Positions 16,931-27,305 of a stretch of 53,068 bases of DNA are shown here, piece by piece; position 1 is the stretch's first letter; each line of letters opens with the position of its first letter. The notes under the pieces are model-generated. The model did no database searches, was not told the origin of the DNA, and saw only the letters and a list, made by a program, of their open reading frames with translations. Made by a program: the position numbers and the translations under genes. The DNA comes from Opitutaceae bacterium (lineage in GTDB: Bacteria; Verrucomicrobiota; Verrucomicrobiia; Opitutales; Coraliomargaritaceae), in assembly GCA_009886465.1 (NCBI GenBank), contig QXZH01000055.1, positions 1 through 53,068 of the forward strand, given 5' to 3'.

Positions 16931-17260
16931 ATGGATCTCTATCACACCACGGATTCCAACGGCATCTCTGAGCTCTACCCGACAGCCGAGAAGATGCGTG
17001 AGCTACTCGATAGCCTCGATACAAGAGGTGCTCACGAAGCCGAACATCCTGACGTCTCGCTGATGCACGACCCCAGCGGATGGACCCTCTCCGTCTACCC
17101 GAGCGGGGTCGTCACCTTCGAAAATTTCGACGAAGCAGACGACATTCCACGCTTCATGAATGGCATTACCCGCAATCAAGCATTCGAGTTATGGCTCGAC
17201 CTCTCACGCGGTGAAATTCAGCAAATCGAAAGTCGCCCCTGGTTAAGAAATGAAGCCTAA
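16931..17260 (+). CDS. Small acidic protein of unknown function
   Basis: Not recognised. This 109-residue, strongly acidic protein has no signal peptide or membrane segment. A central segment GWTLSVYPSGVVTFEN looks like a beta hairpin, followed by a helical region ITRNQAFELWLDLSRGEIQQIES. Codon use resembles its neighbours and no overlapping longer frame competes. It begins 20 bp after argA on the same strand, so it is probably co-transcribed. The domain layout (acidic helix, hairpin, helix) resembles small protein-protein interaction modules, but nothing specific can be claimed. Confidence 0.75.
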   Translation: MDLYHTTDSNGISELYPTAEKMRELLDSLDTRGAHEAEHPDVSLMHDPSGWTLSVYPSGVVTFENFDEADDIPRFMNGITRNQAFELWLDLSRGEIQQIESRPWLRNEA

Positions 17261-17301
17261 AGTAGAAATCCGCGTGTCCACTCGTTGGCCATATTAAAGC
17301 C

Positions 17302-17997
17302 TCACATCCAAGATAGGCTCAGCACATAGTCATCCACTATGCGAAAACAAAATCTCAGCCGCATAAGTTCTGAGCTAAAACGAGCATCCATTTCGCGGAT
17401 CTTGGCAGTACCCTTAGTCAAATCGACCTCCAGAGCCAGATCACTGAAATTGCCTACGGCGTGCCATTTTGGAAACTGGGCTTTATAAAAAGCCTCCTTC
17501 AAACTAAAAAGAATTGAAGCTTTCAGCTGGTCGCCACCAGTAAAAATTGCCTCTATTGGGTGCAGTACTTGCTTGATCGCACCCGCACTTAAGCGATTAG
17601 TTTTCTCTAAATCTAATCCGAGCAGGCGGCAGTCTACTGACTTGGCGACCATTGCCATCGCGACTCCACGGCAATGGGAAATCGAACCGACTGTGCCCTC
17701 TGGCCACTGAGGGATACCATCAGCATCGGGCAGAAGCCCTGATGCACCCACTCCAAGCAAATCTAGTGCTCGGCGAGCGCACATGCGCCCCGTCACAAAC
17801 TCACACTGCCGAGACGGAGCCCAAGACTCAATGAGCTGCCGCTCTTCTGGCAAGAGATCAGTTGCACGCTGGTCAATTATTGCTAGCTCAAAGGTTGCAC
17901 CCATTGGAACGATTAAATGTGCCACTTCACGTAACTGGGCTATGGTTTTTCCAGAAGACATCGGGAACACAGAATCGCTAGAATCAATACATGGCAA
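17302..17997 (-). CDS. 4'-phosphopantetheinyl transferase (EntD/Sfp type)
   Basis: Transfers phosphopantetheine from CoA to a serine of carrier proteins. Family features: R-rich FVTGRMCARRAL segment, PEGTVGSISHC, the Mg-binding LGLDLEK (Asp129 and Glu131) and FSLKEAFYKAQFP (Lys167, Glu168, Lys172). At 231 residues it is of the larger EntD-like kind rather than the short AcpS. No polyketide, peptide-synthetase or siderophore genes lie in the window, so the carrier is unknown; isochorismate synthase at 44142 belongs to a pathway that sometimes uses such enzymes but is far away. The exact start is uncertain (alternative Met codons at residues 13 and 32). Confidence 0.87.
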   Translation of the reverse strand: MPCIDSSDSVFPMSSGKTIAQLREVAHLIVPMGATFELAIIDQRATDLLPEERQLIESWAPSRQCEFVTGRMCARRALDLLGVGASGLLPDADGIPQWPEGTVGSISHCRGVAMAMVAKSVDCRLLGLDLEKTNRLSAGAIKQVLHPIEAIFTGGDQLKASILFSLKEAFYKAQFPKWHAVGNFSDLALEVDLTKGTAKIREMDARFSSELMRLRFCFRIVDDYVLSLSWM

Positions 17998-18117
17998 GCC
18001 CCCTGCTTCCTACTCAGCGATCTCTGGAACCCCATCCAAGGGCGGAGCCGCCATGAGTAAGTTCCGTAAATGATACGGCATTGACCTCTCCCGCTAAGTT
18101 TCTCTCACTCTCCCACC

Positions 18118-18936
18118 ATGAAGCTTAGCGATTTCGACGCCTACCGCATCACTAAGATGCAAAACAATAAGTTGGCCAAAGTTCAGTCTGACCCCTGGGC
18201 AGACTTACCGATCAGCAAACTGGAAGCCAAAAAAGAGCTAAGCTCCCTACATGAGCGCCTCGCTGACCTACAACAACGTTTCTTCGTCGACCGCCGCAAA
18301 AAGCTACTCTTCGTGCTCCAAGGCATGGATACCAGCGGTAAAAATGGCAGCATCCGCCAAGTATTCCGGGGGGTAAACCCGCAGGGCGTCCATGTCGCCA
18401 GTTTTGGAAAACCTTCCACTCGTGAACTGTCGCACGACTACCTCTGGCGCGTCCACAAGCGGACCCCGTCAAAGGGCGAGATCATGATCTTTGACCGCAG
18501 TCACTATGAAGATGTGCTGTCCGTCCGAGTCAACAAGCTCAAGCCCGAAGCCGTCTGGCGTATGCGCTACCGGCACATAAACGACTTTGAGCAACTCCTA
18601 AGTGACGAGGATACCGTTATCATTAAATTCTTCCTCCACATCGATCGCGATACACAGAAGCAACGCCTGCAAGAGCGCCTTGATACGCCAGCCAAGAATT
18701 GGAAATTCGACGAGTCCGATCTCGTCGCCCGCAGCAAGTGGGGCGAATATATAACTGCCTACGAAGAAGTTTTTTCCAAAACAAGCGTCGACCACGCCCC
18801 TTGGTATGTGATACCTGCCAATAAAAAATGGGCACGCAACCTTCTCGTCGCCCGGATCGTTGTCGCATGCCTAGAAGACATGCAACTCAGCTACCCAGAG
18901 GTCGATTACGACCCTGCCGAGGTAGTCATCGGCTAG
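18118..18936 (+). CDS. ppk2: Polyphosphate kinase 2 family protein
   Basis: Cytoplasmic P-loop enzyme of the PPK2 family, which moves phosphate between polyphosphate and nucleotides. Walker A is GMDTSGKNG (residues 69-77) and the Walker B-like DRSHYEDVL lies at 126-134; GVHVASFGKPS and the C-terminal WYVIPANKKWARN are characteristic of the short single-domain subgroup (~270-300 residues). Whether it favours AMP, ADP or nucleoside diphosphates cannot be told from sequence by eye. A predicted exopolyphosphatase is encoded at 39331. The leader before the ATG is pyrimidine-rich with no Shine-Dalgarno sequence. Confidence 0.93.
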   Translation: MKLSDFDAYRITKMQNNKLAKVQSDPWADLPISKLEAKKELSSLHERLADLQQRFFVDRRKKLLFVLQGMDTSGKNGSIRQVFRGVNPQGVHVASFGKPSTRELSHDYLWRVHKRTPSKGEIMIFDRSHYEDVLSVRVNKLKPEAVWRMRYRHINDFEQLLSDEDTVIIKFFLHIDRDTQKQRLQERLDTPAKNWKFDESDLVARSKWGEYITAYEEVFSKTSVDHAPWYVIPANKKWARNLLVARIVVACLEDMQLSYPEVDYDPAEVVIG

Positions 18937-18956
18937 ATAATGCGATTTTTAATTCA

Positions 18957-18979
18957 AGAAGTATTAGAATGATACTTCT
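18957..18979. repeat. Inverted repeat after ppk2
   Basis: AGAAGTAT, a 7-base loop and ATACTTCT form a perfect 8-bp stem 20 bp after the ppk2 stop. There is no proper T run, so it is at best a weak terminator or an mRNA 3'-end stabiliser. Confidence 0.45.
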
Positions 18980-19166
18980 ATAAATGAAATTAAGCGTGGG
19001 AAGAGAGGAAATGCTGCACCTGCCCTTGGCAACTACGGGCTCGATCCAGCGTAGTTTCATAGAGGTAAACCTAAATCCATGACTAGAATACACCTAGATA
19101 CCCCAAAATACCCGAAAAAACGTCTTGATTTCGGTACCTAGCACGATTTGCTCTCCCACTTTTCCC

Positions 19167-19481
19167 ATGAAAGCCACTATCAAAACACAAGGTCGCCAAT
19201 TCACCGTATCAGAAGGCGATGTCCTCAAAGTAAACGCCTACCCTGAAACGAAGGCTGGAGACTCTGTCGACATCAACGAAGTCCTCATGATCGGCGAAGG
19301 TTCCGATGCTCGCTTCGGCGCCCCTCTCATCGAGGGTGCATCCGTCAAGATCACCATCCTCGAAAACAAGAAGGATAAGAAGGTCGTCGTCTTCAAAAAG
19401 AAACGTCGCCAAGGCTACAAGAAGCGCCGCGGTCACCGCCAACACCTCTCTGTGATCAAAGTCGAATCTATCAAAGGATAA
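19167..19481 (+). CDS. rplU: 50S ribosomal protein L21
   Basis: 104-residue L21 starting [11 protein letters not shown], with the family [14 protein letters not shown] segment and the basic C-terminal [16 protein letters not shown]. The ATG at 19167 is used because the conserved protein starts there; an in-frame TTG at 19125 would add 14 non-conserved residues. The leader is pyrimidine-rich without a Shine-Dalgarno sequence. It is followed after 29 bp by rpmA, the usual L21-L27 pair. A GAAAAAACG-CTTG box ~50 bp upstream resembles one before rpmB. Confidence 0.96.
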   Translation: MKATIKTQGRQFTVSEGDVLKVNAYPETKAGDSVDINEVLMIGEGSDARFGAPLIEGASVKITILENKKDKKVVVFKKKRRQGYKKRRGHRQHLSVIKVESIKG

Positions 19482-19510
19482 TTTCTAACCCACCTAGGAG
19501 ATACTAAAAA

Positions 19511-19765
19511 ATGTCACATAAAAAAGGACAAGGAACTTCACGTAACGGACGCGACAGCAACGCAAAGCGACTCGGCGTTAAGAAATTTGGCGGTGAGACA
19601 GTCATCGCCGGCAACATCATCATGCGCCAACGCGGCACACGCTACCACCCTGGCGCCAACGTCGGAATGGGTCGCGACCACACCCTCTTTGCTCTGAAGG
19701 ACGGAAATGTTGCTTTCGATAAGCTACACCGCAAGATCAACGTAGTTGAAGCCGTTGTCGCTTAA
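19511..19765 (+). CDS. rpmA: 50S ribosomal protein L27
   Basis: 84-residue L27: [15 protein letters not shown] at the N-terminus, then [11 protein letters not shown] and [25 protein letters not shown]. There is no N-terminal extension of the kind cleaved by Prp in Firmicutes. AGGAG at 19496-19500 is a clear ribosome-binding site 10 bases before the ATG. In many bacteria obgE follows; here a terminator and then convergent priA follow. Confidence 0.97.
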   Translation: MSHKKGQGTSRNGRDSNAKRLGVKKFGGETVIAGNIIMRQRGTRYHPGANVGMGRDHTLFALKDGNVAFDKLHRKINVVEAVVA

Positions 19766-19800
19766 AGCGATCTCAGGGCAAACCCTTTATAACACTTTCA

Positions 19801-19832
19801 AATCCCGACTTCGAGAGAAGCGGGATTTTTTT
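19801..19832 (+). terminator. Rho-independent terminator of rplU-rpmA
   Basis: AATCCCG-A-CTTC pairs with GAAG-CGGGATT around a GAGA tetraloop, followed by seven T residues. Placed 36 bp after the rpmA stop. Confidence 0.92.
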
Positions 19833-19922
19833 GTAACTGCGGTTTGTTAGTTAACACGAGCTCTTCATTCTCGATATCACACACTTTATCTTTCTGTCTA
19901 TGGGCTGCCTTATCTGCTGCAA

Positions 19923-22187
19923 CTACGACATATTCATCGGATCCACATCAATCAGGTCGATCACTTCTCTGTCCATTTTAAACTGTTCTCTTAGTTTGGC
20001 GAGCTGAGAGATCACGCGGCTAGCACTGGGAGCGAAATACCAGAGCTGAAAACGATACTCGTCGCGGATCTTTTCGATAGGTGCAGGTGCAGGACCTCTG
20101 ATCTCTAGCTGACCTTCCATATTTTCTTCGAGGACTTTGAGCCATTGCGCGATGTAGAAATTCACCTTGTCAGGGTTGCGCCCACGAAAAAGGTGGCGGA
20201 TTAGGTGTCGGAAAGGCGGGTAGTTGAACTCGCGGCGTTGCTCTAGCTCTTCGAGCTGAAAACCATCGAAGTCGGACTTTCTCGCAAACTGTATGGGCGG
20301 CGCGTGCGGCGTGCTTGTTTGTATCACAACTTCGCCCGCACGGTCCCCACGGCCAGAGCGACCAGATACTTGCACGATAAGCTGAAAGGTGCGCTCGGCG
20401 GCGCGAAAATCTTCAACGTGCAAAGATTTGTCGGCATCAACGAGACCAACCAAGGTTACGTTAGGGAAATCTAAGCCTTTGGCAATCATCTGCGTGCCGA
20501 CGAGAAGATCAATTTTACCTATTCGAAAGTCGTTGAGGATTTTTCGGTAAAGATTTTTCTTCGACATCGAATCTGCATCCATGCGCACGATTTTGGCGCG
20601 AGGGAGAATTTTCTGCACGATGTCTTCAATCTTTTGTGTGCCCAAACCCTTTTTACGGATATTAACTGATCGACATTCGGGGCATTTGCGCGGGGCTTCA
20701 CGGTGCTCGGCGCAGAGGTGGCAACGCAACTTGCCATCCGTGCGATGAAAAGTCATGGGGATACTGCAATGCTTGCAGGTCGCCACGTAGCCGCAGTCAG
20801 GACAGAGAATACTGGTAGAAAATCCGCGGCGATTGAGAAAGAGGATGCTCTGCTCTTTCTTTTCGAAGCGGTCGACTAGCTTGTCAGCGAGCGTTCGGGA
20901 AATGGGCGAAGCCCCCTTGCCTTGCAGCGCTTCGCGGCGCATGTCGACAAGGTGAATCTTAGGCAGCTGACGGTGATCGACACGGTTGAGGATTTTATCA
21001 ACAGCGTATTTGCCGCGTTCCACATTGTAAAGCGACTCGAGCGAGGGTGTGGCCGAGCCTAACACGCAAACGGATTTGTTGATTAACGCACGATAGACCG
21101 CGACATCGCGCCCATTGTAACGAGGCGACTCCTCTTGCTTGTAGGACGGCTCGTGCTCCTCGTCCACAATCATGAGCTTGAGGTTTTGCACAGGGGCGAA
21201 TACCGCTGAGCGGGCACCTACCACAACATGAGCTTCGCCACTAGCGAGTGCCTTCCAAGCGTCGTAGCGCTCTCCCTCAGACAGATGACTGTGCCAAACA
21301 ACCGTATGAACACCACGCGCTTCAAGTCGCGCGCGAACGCGCCCAACAGTTTGTGGCGCGAGGGCGACTTCAGGTACTAGAAAAATCACACCACCACCCT
21401 CAGCCACGATCTTTTCGATGGCGTTAAGGTAGACTTCTGTCTTACCTGATCCAGTAACCCCATGTAGCAAGCGTACGCTGAAGGCTTCGGCGGAGATGGC
21501 CTTGTGGATGGCGGTCACGGCGACGTCTTGCTCATCCGTCAGTACAGGCCGCGTCTCAGTCACGACGGCCTCCTGATCACCTAACTCATCCCCGTAGGCG
21601 ATACGCTCTTCCTCGGTGTCGGTCTCGCGAAGGAAGCCCTTCGCTACGAGGCCATCACAGACCGAGGCGCTGACCTTCATGGCTTTGAGGATATCGGCGC
21701 GCGGCAGCGGCTTCACTTGCTGGCGAATAAACTTAAGAATCGCGGCTTGCTTGGGCGCACGCTTTTCGAGTGCGGCAAGCTCCTCGGTAGTCGGGGCTTT
21801 CCCTTTGGAGATGTAGAGTCGGGTCTTGGGCTTCATTCCCTTGCGAATAGCAGCAGGGATCATGGTCTCCAAGATGGACTCGGGAGTCGCGGCATAGTAT
21901 TGCTGTGCCCAACGAAAGAGCTCCATCAAATCGGGCGGTAGCACTGGATAAGGCTGCACGAGTTCGAAAAGCATTTTTAACTTACCCGGTGGCACGACTT
22001 GCTCCGTACCGAAGCGGAGAACGACACCTAGTTCACTTCGCCGCCGCAGCGGAATACGAACCAGTGAGCCTAGTTTGAGCGCCCCCTGGCAAGTCGGCGG
22101 CACCGCGTAGGCCAATGCCTTATCAAAGCCAGACAGGGCAATGACTTCGACGATGCTTGTGTCGCGGTTCGGCTTAGGTTTCGGCAT
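19923..22187 (-). CDS. priA: Primosomal replication-restart helicase PriA
   Basis: 754-residue superfamily 2 helicase that reloads the replisome at stalled forks. An N-terminal DNA-binding region is followed by the helicase core with Walker A GVTGSGKT (243-250), [24 protein letters not shown] and [10 protein letters not shown] zinc-binding insertion contains the Cys pairs [13 protein letters not shown] and CHLC...CPEC, followed by GLGTQKIED; motif VI is [13 protein letters not shown]. All eight Cys ligands are present. It is the last gene of a minus-strand run and is convergent with rpmA. Confidence 0.96.
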   Translation of the reverse strand: MPKPKPNRDTSIVEVIALSGFDKALAYAVPPTCQGALKLGSLVRIPLRRRSELGVVLRFGTEQVVPPGKLKMLFELVQPYPVLPPDLMELFRWAQQYYAATPESILETMIPAAIRKGMKPKTRLYISKGKAPTTEELAALEKRAPKQAAILKFIRQQVKPLPRADILKAMKVSASVCDGLVAKGFLRETDTEEERIAYGDELGDQEAVVTETRPVLTDEQDVAVTAIHKAISAEAFSVRLLHGVTGSGKTEVYLNAIEKIVAEGGGVIFLVPEVALAPQTVGRVRARLEARGVHTVVWHSHLSEGERYDAWKALASGEAHVVVGARSAVFAPVQNLKLMIVDEEHEPSYKQEESPRYNGRDVAVYRALINKSVCVLGSATPSLESLYNVERGKYAVDKILNRVDHRQLPKIHLVDMRREALQGKGASPISRTLADKLVDRFEKKEQSILFLNRRGFSTSILCPDCGYVATCKHCSIPMTFHRTDGKLRCHLCAEHREAPRKCPECRSVNIRKKGLGTQKIEDIVQKILPRAKIVRMDADSMSKKNLYRKILNDFRIGKIDLLVGTQMIAKGLDFPNVTLVGLVDADKSLHVEDFRAAERTFQLIVQVSGRSGRGDRAGEVVIQTSTPHAPPIQFARKSDFDGFQLEELEQRREFNYPPFRHLIRHLFRGRNPDKVNFYIAQWLKVLEENMEGQLEIRGPAPAPIEKIRDEYRFQLWYFAPSASRVISQLAKLREQFKMDREVIDLIDVDPMNMS

Positions 22188-22202
22188 CTAAAGGTTTAAA
22201 TA

Positions 22203-22222
22203 GGGGCTACTGTTAGAGCCCC
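22203..22222 (-). terminator. Short hairpin between the TPR gene and priA
   Basis: GGGGCT and AGCCCC form a 6-bp stem with an 8-base loop. Read on the minus strand it is followed by TATTTAAA rather than a full T run, so it could be a weak terminator after the TPR gene or a leader hairpin 15 bp before priA. Confidence 0.3.
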
Positions 22223-22296
22223 GCAGGGTTTCCACATGGAGGCCAAAGTGTTGGTGCGGGTGCATATGCCTTAAAAGCAGACGTGCTGAAGGGCGT

Positions 22297-22686
22297 TTAG
22301 CCAATCTTCAAATCAGTCAATAACTCTCGGAAGCCCGAATATTTGTTCAAGCCATTGAGATCAGGATCGTGCTGCATCCAATGGAAATCTTTATAACCAA
22401 GCGAAATCGCCGAGCGCAGGGCTTTGACCGCATCCGCCTTGCGTCCTTTTAAGCTAAGGCTGCATGCTAGATTGTAGTGCGCGGTGGGATCTTCGGGATC
22501 AAGACGCACGAGCTTACGATCCATCTTCAGGCCGGCATCAATACGCCCAGCCTTCGTGTAAATATGGGCGAGCGCAGAAGCTACGCGAAGATCTTTAGGC
22601 ATGCGCTTATGCAAACTTTCAAAAAAGCTAAGTTCAAAATCTAGATCGGGGCGTGTCGCCATAACACGAGTGAAGGCTCGTTCCAA
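22297..22686 (-). CDS. Small tetratricopeptide-repeat protein
   Basis: 129 residues of mostly helical TPR-like sequence. Repeat-type segments are LRVASALAHIYTKAGRIDAGLKMDRKL (~34-60) and PTAHYNLACSLSLKGRKADAVKALRSAI (~68-95), followed by a capping FHWMQHDPDLNGL that occurs after the last repeat of many bacterial TPR proteins. There is no signal peptide, so it is probably cytoplasmic and mediates protein contacts. It lies 56 bp after the DEAD-box helicase gene on the same strand; any link between them is speculative. Confidence 0.82.
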   Translation of the reverse strand: MERAFTRVMATRPDLDFELSFFESLHKRMPKDLRVASALAHIYTKAGRIDAGLKMDRKLVRLDPEDPTAHYNLACSLSLKGRKADAVKALRSAISLGYKDFHWMQHDPDLNGLNKYSGFRELLTDLKIG

Positions 22687-22742
22687 TCCGGTGCAAGAAT
22701 GATCTGAATTAGATCAAGAAACGCAGAAAGTCAGCCTGCTAC

Positions 22743-23858
22743 CTACTCAACCAAGGTGAAGTTAAGCCCCAGCGACTGTTCGAGCTTAGTGATTTGCCCA
22801 CGCTCGCTTGGTTCGATCAGCGTCAGTGATACACCCTTCTTACCTGCACGCGCGGTGCGACCACTGCGATGTGTATAATACTGAATCGCATCGGGCAATT
22901 GATGCTGAATAACGAAGGACAAGCCCTCGACATCAATACCGCGTGCGGCCACGTCCGTAGCGATCAGGAACTGGATGCGTTCTTTCTTAAAACCGCGCAT
23001 CACCTTATCGCGATCTTTTTGACTGAGATCTCCTTGAAGCACGCCGATGGAGAGGCCCACTTTCTCTAACTCCTCACCCATACGAATCGTGCCAGCACGG
23101 GTGCGGCAGAAGATAAGACCGCGTTCACTGCCCTGCCCTTTAAGGTAGTTGATAATAAAAGCATCCTTCTCCTCACGCGCGCAGAGGGCAAATTGATGAT
23201 CAATATTACGATTTACAATTTGTTTGGGCTCGACTTGCACACGGTGTGCATTGGTAGACATGTAGTCTTGGATCAGACCCTGCACACGCTTCTGAAAAGT
23301 CGCAGAGAAGAGCCAAGTCGCCTTGCGGGAAGGGGTTTCTTTGAAGGTCGCAGCCAGCTCTTGTTGAAAACCCATGCTGAGCATCTCGTCGGCCTCGTCG
23401 AGCACGAGGTATTTGACACCATTGAGCTGGAGACCCGCCTTTAGTAAATCCATGAGCCGCCCGGGTGTCGCCACCAGAACCGGCGTTGGTCGGCTAAGGC
23501 GCTGAATCTGGTCTTCGATTTTATCGCCACCCGCGGCAACTTCCACAAAGATCTTAGGATCACAAAATCTAGTGAAGCGAAAAAGTTCTTTGCCTATCTG
23601 CTTCGCGAGCTCACGCGTCGGCGCGATAATGAGGCCTTGGATCTGATCCACGGCGGGGTCAACCTTCATCAGCAGTGGGACGCCAAAAGCTGCTGTCTTT
23701 CCCGTGCCTGTTTGCGCTTGCGCAATGAGGTCGCTACCTGCGCCAAGCAAAAATGGAATGGCCGAAGATTGAATGGGTGTGGGAATTTGGATGCCGAGAG
23801 CATCTAAGCCTTGGACGAGATCAGCGCGCACGCCGAGAGTTTCAAAAGTTTCTGGCAT
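22743..23858 (-). CDS. DEAD-box RNA helicase, minimal core
   Basis: A 371-residue protein with the complete helicase core and almost nothing else: Q motif before residue 35, AQTGTGKT, PTRELA, TPGRL, DEAD, SAT, the FCRTRAGT segment, TDVAARGID and HRSGRTARAGKKG. It lacks the basic C-terminal tails or RNA-binding domains of RhlE, CsdA or DbpA, so the RNA target cannot be inferred. DEAD-box proteins unwind short RNA duplexes in ribosome assembly, decay or cold response. It starts 8 bp after the mgtE stop, so the two are likely one transcription unit. Confidence 0.93.
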   Translation of the reverse strand: MPETFETLGVRADLVQGLDALGIQIPTPIQSSAIPFLLGAGSDLIAQAQTGTGKTAAFGVPLLMKVDPAVDQIQGLIIAPTRELAKQIGKELFRFTRFCDPKIFVEVAAGGDKIEDQIQRLSRPTPVLVATPGRLMDLLKAGLQLNGVKYLVLDEADEMLSMGFQQELAATFKETPSRKATWLFSATFQKRVQGLIQDYMSTNAHRVQVEPKQIVNRNIDHQFALCAREEKDAFIINYLKGQGSERGLIFCRTRAGTIRMGEELEKVGLSIGVLQGDLSQKDRDKVMRGFKKERIQFLIATDVAARGIDVEGLSFVIQHQLPDAIQYYTHRSGRTARAGKKGVSLTLIEPSERGQITKLEQSLGLNFTLVE

Positions 23859-23866
23859 AGAAAAAT

Positions 23867-25216
23867 TTAAGTTAAAATGACCGCTGCGATGGAAAAATAG
23901 ATCATCAGGCCAAGTACGTCCATAACCGATGTAATGAGTGGACTGCTGGCAGCGGCAGGGTCGATTTTTAAACGACTAAGAATGAATGGTAACAGTGCAC
24001 CAAAGGCGTTGGCCACAAAAACAATTGTGATCATACTCAGCCCAACGATGATCGCAATCTGGTAGTCGCCTCCATAGAGCTTACTGACGACAGCAGCAAT
24101 CACCGCCATAGCCACACCGAGGATCAAGCCTACGAAGGTCTCCTTACTCACTGCCTTAAACCAGTCCTTCAAATCTAAATCACCAATTGCGAGCGCACGC
24201 ACCATAAGGGTAGCTGACTGCGATCCGCAGTTACCGCCACTGGCGATAACAAGAGGCATGAAGAGCGCGAGCGTGATAAACTCTTTAACATAGTCTTCGT
24301 AACTAGAGATGACACCTGCAGAAATTAGATTAACGAATATTAAGATCATCAACCACCCGATGCGCTTACGGAAGAGTTGGGTCGGGCTAGCCGCACTGTA
24401 GCTCGTCTCTAGCGGCGCGACCGCTACGCCCTTTTGGAAATCCTCGGTGGCTTCTTCTTCCGCAACGTCCATGATGTCGTCGACAGTAACGATACCCACG
24501 AGGACGCCATCAGAGTCTACCACGGGCAGCGCATTGACATCGTAGCGCTGGATCTTCTCCACCGCGACTTCGCGGTCGTCGTACGCCGAAAGACTGACGA
24601 ACTGGTAGTTGAGCATCTTAGAAATGACGGAGCTCGGAGGCGCCATGATGAGTCGGCGCATCCGTAGAATATCGACAAGCTGGCCGTTAGAGTCCGTCAC
24701 GTAAAGAAGGTTAAAGACCTCGCTATCGCGGCCATACTTGCGGACATGTTCAAGCGCATGCTCACAAGTCCATTCGGCGCGGATGCGTATGTATTCCGGC
24801 GTCATCAATCGCCCCACACTCTCTTCAGGGTAACCTAGCAGTTGACGCGACTCCTCCAAATCCTCGGGACTCAGTAGTTGCATGAGTTGGCGAGTCACTG
24901 TGGCAGGCAACTCTTCGAGTAGAGCGGTGCGGTCGTCAGGGTTTAGATTGGCAAGCAGTTCACGAGTATCCGTATCAGTGAGGGCTTCGAGGAAAGTATC
25001 CTGATCGTCTGGTTCAAAAAAAGCGAAAATATTAGCTGCTCGTGGTCGTGGAAGCGCTCGATAGACCATGATCTGATGTGGCTTATCTAGGCGTAAAATG
25101 TAGTCGGCCACCTCGGGGTCTGCCCATGTAAGCAACTCCTCAGAGATCCCCTTGATGTGCCCAGCGGCAATCAAGTGCTTCATCTTAGAATCAATCTCTG
25201 TGTATTCTTCGGGCAT
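23867..25216 (-). CDS. mgtE: Magnesium transporter MgtE
   Basis: Inner-membrane Mg2+ channel. The protein has an N-terminal superhelical MgtE_N domain (~1-135), a CBS pair (~135-265, with [19 protein letters not shown] and [21 protein letters not shown]) that senses Mg2+, and five C-terminal membrane segments (~290-449), including the pore-type [21 protein letters not shown]. The start at 25216 (PEEYTEIDS) is preferred over an in-frame start at 25267, giving 449 residues, close to the family norm. No M-box riboswitch was seen in the 125 bp upstream of the longer frame. Confidence 0.94.
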   Translation of the reverse strand: MPEEYTEIDSKMKHLIAAGHIKGISEELLTWADPEVADYILRLDKPHQIMVYRALPRPRAANIFAFFEPDDQDTFLEALTDTDTRELLANLNPDDRTALLEELPATVTRQLMQLLSPEDLEESRQLLGYPEESVGRLMTPEYIRIRAEWTCEHALEHVRKYGRDSEVFNLLYVTDSNGQLVDILRMRRLIMAPPSSVISKMLNYQFVSLSAYDDREVAVEKIQRYDVNALPVVDSDGVLVGIVTVDDIMDVAEEEATEDFQKGVAVAPLETSYSAASPTQLFRKRIGWLMILIFVNLISAGVISSYEDYVKEFITLALFMPLVIASGGNCGSQSATLMVRALAIGDLDLKDWFKAVSKETFVGLILGVAMAVIAAVVSKLYGGDYQIAIIVGLSMITIVFVANAFGALLPFILSRLKIDPAAASSPLITSVMDVLGLMIYFSIAAVILT

Positions 25217-25393
25217 CGCTTGTTTTGTAATAGGACCCGCCGCTCTGGAGTAAAGCGGTAAAGTCAACTCTGAGTATCGAACGACCTATACTGAACTTTG
25301 AATATATCGTAGCCCGGTGGAGGCAGCCATTGCAAACCTTCAGCTCACAGCTAACGCTGGCTATCGACAGTATCCGACAGAATAAACCTCAAA

Positions 25394-26032
25394 TTACGGC
25401 GCCAATCGCTCCGCTATCCATTGCCGCTCTCCCGAAAGGCGATAGATAAATCGGTCGTGTAAACGACTCGGTCTGCCCTGCCAGAACTCGAAGGAATTTG
25501 GCACAATACGGTAGCCGCCCCAATTATCAGGCAGAGGCACTTTGCCGTCAGCGAACTTACGTTTCATTTCATCGAGCTTAGCCTCGAGTATACTCCTAGA
25601 TGTAATAACCTGACTCTGCGGCGAAGTCCAAGCACCCAGTTGGCTACCGAGGGGACGGCTGAGAAAGTACTTGAGCGATTCCGCTTGGGGAATGCGCTCG
25701 ACCTGGCCGATCACATTAACTTGTCGTTGTAAAGGCATCCAAAGGAAGTTCGCCGCAGCCTGCGGGTTAGACTCTATCTGACTTGCTTTACGACTTTCGT
25801 AATTCGTGTAAAAGGTCAGGCCTTTATCAGAAAAATCCTTTAACAAAACGATGCGCGTGCTGGGCAGACCGTTCGGGTCGGCGGTAGCAAGGCACATGGC
25901 ATTGGGCTCCTCAATGTCGCAGTTCTCTGCCTCACGAAACCACTTCTCAAACTGCGCAAAAGGGCAAGCCAGCAGGTCGCTCTCGCTAAAACTGCCTTTG
26001 GTGTAACTTTGTCTGAGGTCGGAGAGATCCAC
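25394..26032 (-). CDS. pdxH: Pyridoxamine/pyridoxine 5'-phosphate oxidase
   Basis: FMN enzyme that makes pyridoxal 5'-phosphate. The 212-residue protein carries the family signatures: [23 protein letters not shown] (FMN/PLP site), LWMPLQRQV, and the C-terminal [11 protein letters not shown] and [13 protein letters not shown]. It lies 28 bp after trxB on the same strand; both are flavoproteins but no functional link is known. Vitamin B6 synthesis genes pdxA/pdxJ are not in the window. Confidence 0.96.
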   Translation of the reverse strand: MDLSDLRQSYTKGSFSESDLLACPFAQFEKWFREAENCDIEEPNAMCLATADPNGLPSTRIVLLKDFSDKGLTFYTNYESRKASQIESNPQAAANFLWMPLQRQVNVIGQVERIPQAESLKYFLSRPLGSQLGAWTSPQSQVITSRSILEAKLDEMKRKFADGKVPLPDNWGGYRIVPNSFEFWQGRPSRLHDRFIYRLSGERQWIAERLAP

Positions 26033-26060
26033 TTATTTCGATGTGTTGAAAAATTAAAAT

Positions 26061-26990
26061 TTACTCGTGCTCTGCGAGCCAGCGTTCGGCTTCGATCGCG
26101 GCTTGGCAACCCATACCGGCGGCAGTAATCGCTTGGCGGTAAACGTGATCGACGCAGTCGCCGGCAGCGTAAAAGCCTTCGTATTTAGTTTTCACTTGGC
26201 TACCAATCTCGGGCACGATGTAGCCGTCGCCATCACGCTCTAGCATGCCTTCAACGAAGTCTGTATTTGGAATGTGTCCAATTGCAATGAAGACGCCCTT
26301 GCAGGGAATTTCACGTTCTTCACCCGTCTGCGTATCTTTGACGATTACTGCACGAGTGAAGCCCTTCTCGTCGGCCAAAATTTCGGTAGGCGCGGTATTC
26401 CAGCCCATCTCGATCTTCTCGTGAGAAGTCGCACGGTCGGCCATGATTTGAGAGGCGCGAAGTTCATCGCGACGGTGAATCAAGGTGACTTTCGAGCAGA
26501 AACGGGTGAGAAAAAGTGCCTCCTCAGCAGCTGAGTCTCCCCCTCCGACCACAACCACATCCATGTCGCGATAGAAGGCACCATCGCAGGTCGCGCAAGT
26601 TGTCACGCCTTTGCCTCCATACATTTCGCTCTCACCAGGGATGCCTAGCAAGCGTGGACGCGCTCCTGTGGCGACGATCACTGCCTTGGACTCGAAGACT
26701 TTATCACCCGCGTAAAGTTTCTTTATCCCGCCTTCGACCTCAATCTTGTCGATCTTGGCATGCTCGTAGCGAGCTCCGAAACGGGCCGCTTGCTTGCGGA
26801 GATTATCCATCATCATGAAACCGTCGATCCCATCTGGGAAACCGGGAAAGTTCTCCACCTCTGAGGTGGTCGTAAGCTGACCTCCAGGTTGTGAGCCCTC
26901 AAGGACTAGTGGATTAAGCTGAGCGCGACCCGTATAGATGGCTGCAGTGAGTCCGGCGCAACCGGTGCCTAGAATAATGACGTCTTCCAT
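26061..26990 (-). CDS. trxB: Thioredoxin reductase
   Basis: FAD/NADPH enzyme that reduces thioredoxin. From the ATG at 26990 it has 309 residues: FAD loop [18 protein letters not shown], the redox pair CATC at residues 132-135, NADP-binding [13 protein letters not shown], and the C-terminal [10 protein letters not shown] followed by [12 protein letters not shown]. An upstream in-frame start at 27059 was rejected because it adds 23 residues before the universally conserved N-terminus. Divergent from the topoisomerase gene. Confidence 0.95.
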   Translation of the reverse strand: MEDVIILGTGCAGLTAAIYTGRAQLNPLVLEGSQPGGQLTTTSEVENFPGFPDGIDGFMMMDNLRKQAARFGARYEHAKIDKIEVEGGIKKLYAGDKVFESKAVIVATGARPRLLGIPGESEMYGGKGVTTCATCDGAFYRDMDVVVVGGGDSAAEEALFLTRFCSKVTLIHRRDELRASQIMADRATSHEKIEMGWNTAPTEILADEKGFTRAVIVKDTQTGEEREIPCKGVFIAIGHIPNTDFVEGMLERDGDGYIVPEIGSQVKTKYEGFYAAGDCVDHVYRQAITAAGMGCQAAIEAERWLAEHE

Positions 26991-27305
26991 AATCGTAAAA
27001 ATTAGTATAACTTGTAAAAAGCAGACAAAGATGAGGCCATAGGGCTGATTCTCAACCAAAATTTGAACTTCTCAGCAGGTTTCCCTTTTTAGACGAGCGT
27101 TCTTAATCATAGTGGCAGTGAAATGCCGCACCACTTCGGCTGAGTAGTCTCAAAATCAATCGCGGTAAAGGCAAACATTCTAGCAGAAGCAAAGTAGCCG
27201 TGCTTTCTGGTAACTCTTTTCTAGATAAATCCATTTTCTAGTTGGAGTCCTACCTTCGGGCGTTTTTATCAATATAACTCACAACTCCCTACTGACCACT
27301 CACAC
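26991..27305. other. Divergent intergenic region between trxB and parE
   Basis: This 315-bp gap holds no recognisable gene or RNA. On the minus strand TATACT at about 27011-27016 is a possible -10 box for trxB, without a convincing -35. A TTTTCTAG direct repeat (two copies 18 bp apart near 27220-27245) precedes the parE side. No tRNA-like or riboswitch-like fold was seen. Confidence 0.4.

Noticed and set aside
18937..19166. Possible L21 leader RNA or riboswitch before rplU
   Set aside because: No conserved leader fold or long stem was found; only the A-tract/CTTG box stands out.
26991..27059. N-terminal extension of thioredoxin reductase
   Set aside because: The extra residues precede the universally conserved FAD-binding start and cover the likely promoter region.
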